A stretch of DNA of 64,000 bases from Marasmius tenuissimus (lineage: Eukaryota > Basidiomycota > Agaricomycetes > Agaricales > Marasmiaceae): positions 1,054,001 to 1,118,000 of the forward strand of contig JAQOTA010000059.1 in the NCBI GenBank assembly GCA_029532415.1, written 5' to 3'. Below the pieces are notes generated by a model. It had not been told where the DNA came from. It ran no database searches and was given only the letters and a program-made list of their open reading frames with translations. Numbering within the stretch: position 1 is the stretch's first letter; the number at the start of each line of letters is the position of its first letter. Positions 12,599 through 23,829 of this stretch are shown in pieces. Both the position numbers and the translations under genes were made by a program.

Positions 12599-12607
12599 GA
12601 GGGGGAG
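12599..12607 (+). other. Polypurine tract of E2
   Basis: GAGGGGGAG directly before the 3' LTR, where plus-strand DNA synthesis starts. The same tract precedes the E1 3' LTR (15867-15875), and a close variant precedes the E3 3' LTR. Confidence 0.85.
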
Positions 12608-13125
12608 TGTTGAACATGATGGAAATCATGTGATACACTGTTGACGTGTTGTTTACGTGTCACACTATTTATAGAGCTACGCCTCTAGAACACTTGCGTT
12701 CTCATGCAAGTACTACGTCTCTGTCTACGTACCTTACTACGTACATCTAGTTTCATCATATATGACACTATAGACAGTCGCTATCCAATAGCATAAGTAG
12801 AGCCTCCAATACATGAGGCAAACACGACTATGCTCACCAAGCATACTACCATTCATGGTAGAAGTACTTACACAGTACTAATGTCTTTTACGCCTTTAGG
12901 GCCGAGTACCTACTTCAGGTAGTAGTTTCAGTTAGTGTAATACTCATTACATGTACCAGAAACTTATGTATAAAAGACTGGACAAAAGGCCTTAAGCCTT
13001 AGGACAATCTACTCGATTATCACCTCTTCACAAGCATCTCAAGACTACAAGAACACTCTGTGTATTACCCATGTGAGGTTTACTTTGTTATACCCACTGT
13101 GCACTTTAACTATGCTGGCTTATCA
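12608..13125 (+). repeat. E2 3' LTR (518 bp)
   Basis: Same length as the 5' LTR and nearly identical. The differences I see are A/G near 4366, A/G near 4411, C/T near 4438 and C/T near 4471 (5' LTR coordinates), all transitions. It is followed by the TGACT target duplication. Confidence 0.96.
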
Positions 13126-13130
13126 TGACT
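13126..13130. repeat. Target site duplication of E2, right copy
   Basis: TGACT, identical to 3953-3957. Confidence 0.95.
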
Positions 13131-15633
13131 GTGGTGCCTATGCACAAATACCTAAACAGAAAAACAAGCTGGCTCCGAAATCCGAGGCCATGATCTTTAT
13201 TGGTTACGAGAAGGGATCAAAAGCTTATCGTTTTTTCCGAACTACCAACAACTCAATTTACATTGCTGCACATGCCATTTTTGACGAAAATTGGTTTCCA
13301 AAATGTCAAAAAGAAAAACCCGGATCTATAGAATTCGACAATACCAACGAACCAATCCGTTCTGTACCCTTCAATTCATATCCATTCGACGGCCATGATC
13401 ACAATGGTGAGGACGACGGTCACCCACCATTTGATCTGGATCTTCCTCCACCTGATGACGACAGTCATATGCCAGGGGGAGATCCTCCTCCCAATACAGA
13501 TCACGGCCCGATGGATGATTTGCACAATCATCCACCACCTGCTGATGGTCCTGGATCACCGAAAGGTCCCAGTAATGTACCTAATCAGTATGGCCCTGAT
13601 CCAAGTACTGCCGGTCCTTCTATTTTGAATCGCAATACAACTCAAGGAAACACACAAACTGATAACAATCCATTCAGTTTCCGCTGCGATCATCAAAGAG
13701 AGTGGGAGAATTTACATCCTCCACCTCCACCACAAAGGAACCCTCCACGTACTAGACTCCTTCCAGAAAGACTTAGAACTAATCATGTCTACGGAAACCG
13801 ACCTCCTGTACAAGTAGAAAGAGATATTGAGTCTGACGCTCACTGGCAAAGTCAGATTAATCCGACGAATGAGCCTGAAACAATACCAAATAATCAGGTT
13901 CCTGTGCCAGAAAGTGAGAATCCTCCAGCTCCTCATGATGAGGAGATGGATCCTCCACCCAACAAAAATGAGGGTGAGGATATGGACACAGGGGAAGAAG
14001 GACACATCTCTATTCTTGCTCAGGAAGGAAGAGTTAATTACATGGATTATTTGCTTTCTCAAGCACATGCCCTGCATGGGATGCAGTCAAGCGCTTATGA
14101 TACAGTTAGGGAATGGTCTTTTAAAGACATCCTCAAACATCCCAAAGAGGAGATCCCTAAATGGCAGAAAGCATGCAGACACTTTAATCACTTAAGGAAA
14201 GAGATGTCTTTGAGGAAGTTCCTAGACCCAAAAGCCGTAAACCAATTTGATCTCGTTGGGTATTCGATGTCAAGTCAGATGGCAGATTTAAAGCCAGACT
14301 TGTAGCGAAAGGATTTTTGCAGAAGGAAGGGATAGAGTTTAATGAATTGTTCTCTCCTGTAGTACAGTTTGAAACTGTACGACTTCTATTGGCATTAGCA
14401 GCGCTTGAAGATTGGGAAATCACAGCGCTAGACGTTAAAACCGCATTCTTATACAGTGCTTTAGAAGAGGAGATATATATGGAACAACCTGAAGGATTTG
14501 TTACAGACTCCAGCAAGGTTTGGAGGTTGCGCAAAGCATTATACGGACCGAAACAAGCTTCAAGAGCTTGGTAGCATCAGTGTACTGAATCCATGAAACG
14601 TCTAGGATTCAAGAGATGCTTGTCCGATGCTGGCATATATGTCTTCAGGAAACAAGGCAAACTTGTTATTGCCGTTGTCTATGTTGACGATGCTTTATTC
14701 ATGGGCAACGATAAAGCCTTAATGATACACCTAAAGGAAGAGTTCAAAAAGATATGGGAATGCAGAGACTTAGGCGAGCCTACCGAATTCCTGAGGATGC
14801 GAATTTCTCGCAATTGAAAGAACCGCACAATTGTCTTAGACCAGCGGGACTACCTCGATAAAATTATTCACAGATTCGGAATGATAAATGCCAAGTCCGC
14901 AGCCACACCTTTACCTAGTGGTTACAGCCCGGTGAAGAATACTGAACCGGTTGATCCCATTATTTGCCAAAGATATCAATCTGTGATTGGTTCATTACTC
15001 TATCTGGTGTTGGGAACACGTCCAGACATATCTTTTGCTGTAATCAAGATGTCTCAGTTCAGTGTAAATCCAAGTTGCGAGCACCTGAACAAGGCATTGC
15101 ATATAGTACAATACCTAGTAGGCACTCGTTTATACGATCTTGTCTACAATGGTAAATCAGATGGAGGACTCATGGCCTTCGCTGATTCAGATTGGGCAAC
15201 TGATATTGATGACCGTAAATCACAGACTGGTTATCTTATAAAGCTTGCAAGTGCACCTGTTTGCTGGGTATCCCAGAAACAAAAGACTGTTGCACTATCA
15301 TCCACAGAAGCCAAATACATGGCTCTCTCTGATTGTACACGTCAGATTAAGTGGATGAAATCTCTACTCGAAGAAATTGGCTATCCAATGCAATCAATAC
15401 CTTGTGTTAGCGACAATCAAGGTGCTATCTTTCTCAGTAGTAACGAAGTCTCTGAGAAGCGCACGAAACACATTGATATTAGATTTCATTTTATTCAGAA
15501 TGCAGTTGCTGAGAAGGACGTTCTCATCTACTATGCACCCACTGCAGACCAACCTGCAGATCTTTTAACAAAGAATTTAGCCAAAGTAAAATTCGAGAAG
15601 TTTAGACAAGCTTTAGGCCTTCATTTTCAGTAG
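13131..15633 (+). pseudogene. E1 pol, 3' part (integrase end, reverse transcriptase, RNase H)
   Basis: Continues the E1 frame from 3957: the codon split by the insertion is completed by 13131-13132 and GGT starts at 13133. The integrase C-terminus and a Pro/Asp-rich linker reach about 14180. A one-base shift then moves the frame, and the rest is open apart from TGA 14248, TAG 14572 and TGA 14815. Reverse transcriptase keeps YVDDALFMG near 14680. RNase H keeps SDWAT near 15190 and DNQG near 15415, but STEAEY has become STEAKY. TAG at 15631 ends the frame at the position equivalent to the E2 stop. The linker shows the same Pro-rich style as E2. Confidence 0.88.
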
Positions 15634-15737
15634 ATGCCCAAAGGATGTACAACTGATTATATAATGTGTGGAACATTTCTCCAGAACTGTACCACTTATT
15701 ATATAAGCTTTACATATACTCTGACACTTGACATATC

Positions 15738-15828
15738 TTGGCACTCCTGGGAATTGAACTCTGGACCTCATGCTCACAATGCACCAAAATGGTGTTACCC
15801 AATATTACCATTAGACTAAATGATCTTT
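15738..15828 (-). repeat. tRNA-derived SINE-like fragment inside E1
   Basis: On the minus strand the order is an A-box-like stretch (TTAGTCTAATGGTAATATT, about 15794-15812) followed about 50 bases later by a B-box-like stretch (GAGTTCAATTCCC, about 15750-15762). This is the RNA polymerase III internal promoter layout of a tRNA. The outer ends do not pair as an acceptor stem, so it is not a working tRNA. It sits between the E1 pol stop and the polypurine tract, in about 200 bases that E2 lacks. A SINE insertion is the simplest reading; the part at 15634-15737 would be its 3' body. Confidence 0.5.
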
Positions 15829-15875
15829 GGTAGTATCACTAACTCAAATCTTTATAAGAGTTTAGTGAGGGGGAG

Positions 15876-16395
15876 TGTTGAACATGTGAATACCATGTGA
15901 TACACTTTATTGACGTGTTGTTTACGCGTCTATTATTTATAGACTCTTTCATTATGACACTTGCACTCGTATGAAAGATCCTGTACTTACTCAGATGGAC
16001 TCTGTAGTTAGTCAGTACTCACACCTTATCTCTATGGTTTATAACAAGGTTCAGCTTTGCACCCAATAGCGTTCAAAGCTGACTGAGCTTTCTCTCTAGA
16101 TTACTTAGATAGAAAGTTAGTATGACTATGCCTACTTACTCACTCTGCTCTTTGAGCACTTATGCTTACTGATATGCAATATGTACCATATGCTATATTC
16201 TCACTTACCTATGTTCTATGACTTGTAGATAGACAAGGACTCTTGTATAAAAGCTGGAGACTGTGTCTCAAAGCTTTAGGACAATCTACTCGATTATCAC
16301 CTCTGGCAAGCATCTGCAAGAACACAAGAATTCTCTTATAGTCAATATGTGAGGTTTTAGTTTCATCTCACTGTGCATTTAACTATGCTGGCTCA
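15876..16395 (+). repeat. E1 3' LTR
   Basis: Preceded by the polypurine tract GAGGGGGAG and starting TGTTGAAC like the E2 LTR. The first 60 bases and the end (CTATGCTGGCTCA) align with E2, while the middle has diverged widely. A TATA box lies near 16244. The right edge at 16395 is inferred from the E2 LTR end and could be off by a few bases. Confidence 0.85.
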
Positions 16396-16502
16396 ATAAA
16401 AAACGCAGCCCACAGGTTACTTGTGTTAATTCCACAGTACGTCGACTCTCTCGAACGTCCAATCTGACAGGTTGGAGCTGATAATCATGTTCTATGACCT
16501 AG

Positions 16503-17205
16503 TGCCTCCAAGTATCAAATGTGCAAGCCAATGTCAATGTGCGATCTTTTCTTTGTACTGGATGCATGTCAGCTTTGTATTGCTCTCACGAATGTCAAAA
16601 AGTAGACTGGAAGGTGCAGCATTGGGTGGACTGCCTACAGAGAGTGGAGACTTTGGCCGGTAAGTACATTTCCGAAACCCAAACTCTTTTCCTGACGATA
16701 CCTATTACCACCAGAGCCAGCTACCCCGGCGTTCACAGAGTACGATTGCCAAGCAATGAAACTCTTCATCTATGTTTACTTGGAGCTGCATGCACAAGTG
16801 ATCATGGACATGATCAACTCTTTCCTTGAGGATCTCCGATCTGGAGAGGGAGTTGATTTGACCTCCGTGGATCTTCAGCATATAATCAAAGGGACCAAAT
16901 ATCCTATCATCTTGTGCAACTTTGCCACACCTTCACTCTCAAAGCCGAGATCCTGTGTTACAATTTGGGATCCGGTGATGATGGAGGAGAATGAGGGACT
17001 GTATAAGCAAGGCGCTGCCGCTGCTGTTTCCAAGTTGATGGAGAACTGGCAGGAAACAGTTAATGACGGGGATGTACTGGCAATTGCCTTGTTTGCAAGG
17101 GCACAGGGAAGGGATTTGGTTGTGGCAAATTGCTCTACGTTTCCGCTGTCTGGAATGGCTCCCTGGAACCCTGTATTTGGGGATGAGGAGAATGTGGTGG
17201 ATTAG
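16503..17205 (+). pseudogene. MYND zinc-finger protein, 3' part only (exons 16503-16659, 16715-17205)
   Basis: Exon 16503-16659 opens after an intron acceptor (AG 16501-16502) and encodes most of a MYND finger: CTGCMSALYC, HECQKVDWK and HWVDC. Intron 16660-16714 (GTAAGT...CAG) joins in phase to exon 16715-17205, which ends at a TAG stop. The last exon aligns with the C-terminal exon of the intact MYND gene at 28415-30420. The residues before CTGC begin CLQV, as that gene begins CPLQV after its intron. The 5' exons are missing because E1 lies directly upstream; they may lie left of the window. Known MYND fingers bind proteins, but the role of this fungal family is unknown. Whether the fragment is expressed cannot be told. 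Confidence 0.75.
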
Positions 17206-17226
17206 AGCAAGTAGGCTCTATATCCA

Positions 17227-18000
17227 TTATCGAGATGAGACGTCATGATTCAAGAGTAACTCATTCTCATTCTGGGACATTGGAATGATAATTATGGATG
17301 GCTTATGAATACTTACCTGTACCAGGTATGCAGTACTACATACTAAGGATATATATTGGATCCAACCATCATCTTGACACAATGTCATTGTGAGTTCCAA
17401 GCACACCCAATGACAAAGTGTTTGTTTGTAGGATAAAATGGTGGTAAGCTCAGTCCAATAACCATCGTTTGCTAAAGCAACTGTGAGATGTCCTTTGGCA
17501 TCATTGGTAAAGACATCACGGCCGAATGCACTCACCTGTGGACTCCTCAGGAGTCACTCATCCCTTGGATAATTCATCCAGGGACTTAGTACTGACCATC
17601 TGTCCACATATCAGAATGTCCTTCAAGACCGCTAGCTTACCTGTACACGTTTACCCCATGATAGATTATCATTGCCCCCTCCAAGAGCCATTTAGTTGCT
17701 GGGCCTCCGGCGGCAATAGTCTCGTCCTTGGCACCCTGAGTTGACTGACCATCAATTGTCTTGATTCTAAACTTGTTTTGAACGTGGAATAATCACCGCC
17801 AGTGTTCTCGAAGACCCACTGAGGTGGGATATTAAGTATTCCGAGGATATTTTAAATGTCAGATGACAAGTACAATGCTCACCACTGGTGCCCGAGCACC
17901 TTTGGAGAGTATGACTACCCTAGGGCTGCTGAGAGTCAGATCCACAAATATAGTAGGCCAATAGCCCGGTTGCCTTCAGTAGAGAGAGCTCAAGTGGTAA
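17227..18000 (-). pseudogene. Possible remnant of a beta-trefoil (ricin-B-lectin-like) protein gene
   Basis: On the minus strand a piece reading QWVFENTGGDYSTF, then after small indels TIDGQ, GAKDETIAAGGPATKW and LLEGA, resembles the repeated Q-x-W units of fungal beta-trefoil lectin-like proteins. A GTGAGC...CTCAG intron (about 17829-17892) would lead into the Trp of that motif. A further open stretch lies at 17227-17535. Frames do not join cleanly, so I treat it as decayed. The assignment is weak. Confidence 0.25.
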
Positions 18001-19059
18001 CTCAGTTTGGGTACAACCAAAAGCCTGGCTTGTTGGAGGTTTGGTATATAGGAACCCCGGGCTCGCCTCGGTCCTTTACGGTGATACTTATGGCTTCTAG
18101 ATGAATGCACCAAGGACGGAATGTGACATTGTTAGTGCAAGCGAACTTGAAATGGTGCCAACCAATTTAAACACATCTGTTGTTGTAGACTGATTTGATG
18201 GTTCAACACACCGTCAAGCAAAGAGCTCACCAGGAGAGATAGATGGCACTTTTGCAGGGTAACAGACACCTCTGAGCGAGGACTCAGGAGTTCGACTTAG
18301 GTACCTCTTGAGAGTTTTATCATTTGGTGGGGCTGGCGGGGCTGGCAATGACAATTGTATTGAGATAGAGTACGGCGACATGGAGGACGTGGACCATAGT
18401 GATAAAGTGAAAGGAAACGGGGAAGTGAGGAGAGAATGGGAGCAGCTTACCAAGGAATGGGCGGACGCTTGAATGAAATAAATACCCCGTAGTGAGGCTT
18501 GTTTCGACGTGAGCGTATCTCGAACGCGTATTCCGTCCATGAACCATTGCGCTTTGTGTGAGAGGGATTGTCAAGAATCGAGACTGGAGATAGACAAACC
18601 AGGCTATAAGCACGGAAACCTTCACTAGCCGTCCCTTCAACAAGTAATCGCGATCTTGATGGCAGATAGTGTTGAGAGCTGAGTGGTCAGTGAATCCACA
18701 GTGAGGGCGCGGAGATACTGAGGTTCAATCCACAGATGATACAGCAGGCCCTGTAAAGTGATTCTAAGTCAGTGACAGATTCAAGGTGCTTGAAAGAGGA
18801 TTGGTAGAATATTCTGAGATGCCCGCTGAGGACTCAGGAGTGTTGGGAGGAACGTCGTTGTCCAGGACCACTGTCCGGTCGGCGCCAGTGCAGTGACGTC
18901 AACACAATGTCCAGTTCAACTGGTCAAAGGGGAGGACTTAAGTTGTATGTACCGTCGGCCCGGAACCTCCGTAACTGAACAAGGGTATTTTTAAAGATTT
19001 TTGACTCCCACTGTCGCATCTCTACGACGTTCTACGACGTTCTTTGCAGCAAGTAACTG
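18001..19059. other. No recognisable gene
   Basis: Only short open frames (for example minus strand 18214-18643, rich in Ser and Pro) without recognisable motifs. It may include decayed flanks of the neighbouring pseudogenes. Confidence 0.5.
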
Positions 19060-20264
19060 AAAGTAAGTGTTTTCATGCTGTATCTTCTGGGAGAAGGCAC
19101 TGAACATGGTGCAATCTTCTGATCTTCCCTCGAAAGTACAGCATATTTCGGTCAGAAAGTGGAACCAGGAACTACGTAGTCAGAAGTTGAACGTTGCACG
19201 TTCAATATCTTTCTGGGGAAAACCTCCAACCCTCAAAGGCCAGGAAGTGATAGGTCATGCACTGACCTTTTTCCCGCTCTTGTTATCATTCTCTGAATCG
19301 GAAACAGACCCTTTGGACTTCAGTGCGAGCATCTCCATGATCAAATGAGCCTAGCCTCGCCTTCACTCTCTTCTCATCCAAGTATGGTGCAAGGTCTTAG
19401 ACAAAAACCATCACACTTGGGGTGATTGATCGCTGGTTATGACCGGCTTCTCGCCCGAGGATCTTTCACACTATCGTCGCGCACCTTACGAGGGGCCGTA
19501 CAACACCAACCACATCATAGGCCCTCTCGTCATCTCCATCCAACCGCTACCCGTGTTTATGAAATGCCCCTGGACGAACTACAGAAGGTCAAATCCTTTG
19601 TGGGATGCCTTCCGTACACTTTTTTTGCAGGCCCAGTCCTTCCAATCCAGATACCTTTGGTTCGGATATCCATCATTATAGGACTCTCGACCCTGGTGAG
19701 CCGATTCATCTCAAAACGGAAATTATTATTAGGAATCTGTCGATGATCAGTATGGAGTTTTCTATCTCACACGATCTGGCCGTCATGCCAATGGAATTTA
19801 TCGAATCATTGAGACAGAGCCGACACAGGTCACAGAGGCAATGAATGCTAGGTTGATCAAGGCGATCTTCAAAGGGGGCTTAACACTCTTTGATTCAAGT
19901 TAATCATGCTCGAGAACGAGAGATATTTTGGATACCGGATGGGCAAGGTTCTCGAACAGATTACTAGATTCTTGATTTACCCCTCAGTGATCCACTGATT
20001 TGTGAGAGCCGAGAAGAGATTGACGGTCGAATACAGGAGCCCTGCGGAGGCGCTAAAGTCCAAGTCAAATGTTTTTGTACGACTCGTGGATGATGGTCAC
20101 AGAGAAGACGACTGCTTTTAGGTCAATGCGACGGGCATGAAGACGAGCTATGCCCTGAGTGATTTGTGTGGTAACGCCAAGGTGGGTTTGGTTAGTTGAG
20201 CATGTGGTTGATCCTGGTACTTAAAAGTTATCCTTCACTCAATAGTGTCTTCTGACGATTGCTC
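19060..20264 (+). pseudogene. Decayed MYND-protein gene, N-terminal half
   Basis: In shifting plus-strand frames this aligns with the N-terminal half of the intact MYND gene at 28415. HALTFFPLLLSFSESE matches HMLTFVPLMLSFSGSR, QVWCKVLD is matched by a close copy near 19385, and APYEGPYNTNHIIGPL matches the segment around PPYSESPYTDNDSIGP. Near 20065 bases matching the LKSKSKSLYDSW region appear. Around 20174 CGNAK replaces CSNDT at the exon end, followed by a splice-like donor and an acceptor near 20246. Many stops and indels are present. The finger exon is cut at about 20265 by the inverted-repeat element. Confidence 0.75.
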
Positions 20265-20965
20265 AAGCTGCTAACACTGCAGGCAATGCGGGATCGTGTC
20301 GCTGTGAACCGAGTTCAACTCTGTTTACGCTCGGTTTCCGCCAAGTTTACCACAAATTGGCTGCATGTACTGACCTATTTTATTCAATTCGTATATCACA
20401 CGTCACAGGCCCCTGGGCATACGAAAATTCACCTTAGGCACCACTTGTGACAGGTGCCGAAGGCCTAATTGGGGGGGTTCCTTGTACGTGAGAAAGGGGC
20501 CTAAGAGGCCTTCGCACGGATCAGCAAATCGATGCCGTCATGTCTCTGTAGCTGCTCACCACCACCGTCGACGTGCTTGATACCCCACCCACGGCAAAAA
20601 TCAGTTGACCTTTCTCGAATCTAAACCCCAGTTCTCACATAATAAAATCTTTCTTTTCTACTTCTCCCTGCTCACGACGACACAAATAACGGTAGATTAT
20701 TCAATCGCACGACCCGTCCGTCGCATATCTGCACCAGCCTTGATACCCTCGATCCTTGTCGAGAACATGTCAACTGGAGCTTGAATAATAAAACAATGTA
20801 TTCTATTGTTCTCCCTACTCTCTATGACACAAATAGCTGTAGTTCATTCAATCGCACGGCCTGTTCGTCGCGCCTCCATATCGCCGTTGACGCCCTCGAC
20901 TACGGTCGAGAATATTTTGGTGTATTCGAAAAATCCTTGAATCCCTCAAATGAATATATTTGAAC
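20265..20965 (+). repeat. Left arm of inverted repeat
   Basis: Pairs with 23830-24690. Its outer end CTAACACTGCAGGC corresponds to GTTACACTGCGGGC in the reverse complement of the right end. The block at 20590-20775 is repeated with changes at 20786-20965. Confidence 0.7.
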
Positions 20966-23829
20966 CCTGAGGTTCTCCCTCGCCTTCGTCTCTCTTTGGT
21001 GACCCCACCTGGGCTATGCCCGCTGAAATCAGGCTCCACCTCCGACGTCCTCCGTCAATTCAAGTTCCTTCAAAACTGCTAAGGAATCATAGGCGAAGCC
21101 CACTGACCACTAGTTCAAGGAGCTGATAGCTACTACGGTGTCTCTATGTATGTAGGATAGTCCCAACGTGTTGGGTAAGTCTCGAAAAACATACGGCAGC
21201 AATTGAGGCTAAAATATATGTGGTTGTGTGTTCGGCTTTGCTCAACAGAGCGGTACCAGCCACATTTACCGTCACAGCTCTTATATAAAACCAAGATGTG
21301 CTGCGACGTTTGCCTTTCTTGTTTGGAGCATTACCAGCCTCCTCAATTTGCCGTTTCCCTCAATCTCGGATTGCTCTGGTATACCCCGTATGTTTGACTG
21401 ACCCAGCTCAGCTCGACACTCGCTAACAAAAAGTTGGCTGCAACAGCCTGATCTCAAGACTAATGCAGCCAAATGACGTTCTACTTGTGGATGTCCATAC
21501 TTTGGACCCCTTGCTCAGTATCATCCACTATTCTAGCCGGACGACCGCTCAATCACACTGTCCGGATTGTTACCAGGAGTCAATGGAGCTTCCAGTGCCA
21601 CAATCATTGTGTTGCCAGTTTCTGCATTCTCCTTGATATACTCCGAGAATCATTCTCTCCTTGCGCTACCTACACTGCTCTTTCCTTGTCAACTCTATTG
21701 TATGTTTTCCGAGTCTTCGGTGGCTAACCCTCCACATTGTACTGGGACCTGCCATTACCCTTATTTACTCCTATATCTACACTTTAACGGTTTAATTGAG
21801 TCTATTGAGAATCCCAATAGCTTCTTGGACATGTCTCGCGTGAGTTATACCTCAGAAATTATAGGATTGGTGTGTTCCGTGGTCTCGGACAATCTCCCCT
21901 ATTTTTTTCACTCGCCCCATCATCAAAATTCGTCAAAATAACATCGTAGGGACTCCTTGAATATTTCAAGGTACACGCTGTATTTATATGGGAATTTTTG
22001 AAATGGTCGTAACAACTACTCAAACGGGGACTGGCAACAAAGGTTGTTATAGGTGATGGCGGGATTTATCATTTGGTTGTTACAAAGAAACTTGTCTAAG
22101 GGATCTAACTGCGTAGTATTGCTGTTCGTGGCAATACATATCCTGGGTTATATATACAACATGGACATGTGTCTTTGTTGGAGTTATAGAATGGAATCTA
22201 TGTCGTAGAAAGAGGTTCTCCAGCTATTCGGGCCCCAGATATCCAAGCCATCAAAACATATCCCTCCACATTTCCAGTGTCTCAACGTATCGGCTTTCCG
22301 AACAGGTACAAAAAGATATGGTATTCAATTTATTCTAGTCAAATCATGCTGCAACTATGAACTGTCTACATGGTTATACATACGGCAACCACATGTCAAC
22401 TGGATACACAAGTCGACTGTCGACAAAAGAGCTTAGACGACTTACAGAGGCTCGTCTTGAATTGGACTCAGGGGATACCAATGACGCCATGTCATACCAT
22501 ATGTCCCAGGTCAAGGCGGGTCGGAAGTATGGTGGCAAGGTCGAAATATGTGGTCGGTGCCGACTCACTTGAGGAAACCTATGGGCTCATCTGGCCAGAG
22601 CTACTGTTGTTTTTGCTCCAAAACATTGCTATTGAGTCTTGAGCGACCTTCAATGGACAGTGGACAGGCTGCAGGGCGCGGGCGTCGATGATCAGAGGGA
22701 GATTTAAGAGTTTCAGCTCGGAGAATCAGCCGAGGGCTATCATACGCACTGGTAAGATTGAAACCCTCAAGATGATCCTTCAATGTTATTTTTTGAAGGT
22801 ACAGGCAAAGGTCAGTGGATGCTCGTGCGACTGCAAATTAGAACGAGAGGAGAATTAGGCTTGAGTTGCCAGACAATGCAATAGGTGAGACTCGAAATCA
22901 GAGGGATGTAAGTTGGGGAAAGCGGGTTCGTTTGTACATATAGACGTATAGATATTTGTCATCGGCTCCGTTCCTTCGAGCAAGACCATGAGTAGAGAAC
23001 GGTACAAGCCCTATCCTCAAGTAATCAATGAGTGGTAGTACATAAATCGTCGAGATTCTTGCGACTCACCCTACGTACCGGGACATTCCTGCTCTCACAA
23101 ACTTCTTAATAGCCCTTCAAACACTTGTTCTATCAACGCGCAGGCACTGCTGCGCAAGGGGTGTCACCCGGGCATCTCGGTCATATGGGGTAGGGGGGGA
23201 AGGGGGTCCCCGAGGCCTTAAGGTCAAAAAGTTACCCCCTCTTAAGTATGTTCTGGAAGGGTCTTGGGAGCACTTTTAAGATTTTTGAACCCTCATTTAG
23301 GATGTTGGGAAGCTGTGGAATGAAGCAATCAACAAAAACTACCTATACTTGCATGTTTTGCCCCAAAACCTGGCGTTGATTGTACAGGTTGCTGAATTCG
23401 GAAGGTATGTCCCACCAACAATGGAGTTTGCAGTCTGGGTTCCGGACCTTCCTATTAAACGTACCATATTATAATCCAGCCCAGTAGACTTCTACCAGTA
23501 CTTGGAGGCTCTTAGTACCTATTCTGCAGCTGTAGCACCTGTTCAGGCTGGGAAATACACCATCGGGATATGTTTACTAGAAGGGGATGACATGTGACTG
23601 TGGGAATCACCTTCCCAAAATGGCAGGAGGGAGGGGGGAGGGGGGGTCCTGAGGGGCCTTAAGATTGTATGGGAAGATCATATATAAAATTTTTTTTGGT
23701 GACACCCCTTGCTGCTGCGATTTTTCGGGGATTTCGAAGGAAACACTGATGGAGGCGGGGGGGCGAAGTTGTCAGATATTGTCGAACGGGAAGGGTTACC
23801 GATGGGACACGAAGGTGTCATGGACTCGA
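20966..23829. other. Interior of the inverted-repeat element, no recognised gene
   Basis: About 2.9 kb with only short open frames (the longest near 21567-21941 and 22357-22642) and no transposase signature. Two G-rich stretches share a GAGG(GG)CCTTAAG block: one at 23180-23230, one at 23620-23670. This may be degenerate host or transposon sequence. Confidence 0.45.

Larger units (their letters stand above)
3958..13125 (+). mobile_element. E2: full-length Ty1/copia retrotransposon nested in E1
   Basis: A complete element of 9168 bp with two 518-bp LTRs (both TGTTGAAC...CA), a primer-binding site, an untranslated leader, one gag-pol frame, a polypurine tract and perfect 5-bp target duplications (TGACT). 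By eye the two LTRs differ at four positions, all transitions, so insertion was recent compared with E1. The polyprotein frame has no frameshift but contains three in-frame TGA codons, and the second catalytic Asp of integrase is changed to Asn. The copy is therefore probably dead, though it could be mobilised in trans. Confidence 0.97.
1..16395 (+). mobile_element. E1: outer Ty1/copia retrotransposon, 5' end outside window, split by E2
   Basis: A copia-order element (gag, protease, integrase, reverse transcriptase, RNase H) whose 5' LTR lies left of the window. Its gag is already open at base 3. The body runs to 3957, is interrupted by the complete element E2 (3958-13125), resumes at 13131 after the duplicated target, and ends with a 3' LTR at 15876-16395. 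It carries several stop codons and one frameshift, so it cannot move by itself. Protein and LTR similarity show that it is a more decayed relative of E2. The end of its 3' LTR was placed by analogy with the E2 LTR end; the target duplication cannot be checked because the left end is missing. Confidence 0.9.

Noticed and set aside
15738..15828. Functional tRNA gene on the minus strand
   Set aside because: A- and B-box-like motifs exist but the presumed acceptor ends do not pair, so only a tRNA-derived fragment is claimed.
20966..21080. rRNA-like sequence (CGCTGAAATCAGG)
   Set aside because: Only a few bases resemble the start of large-subunit rRNA; the surrounding sequence does not follow it.
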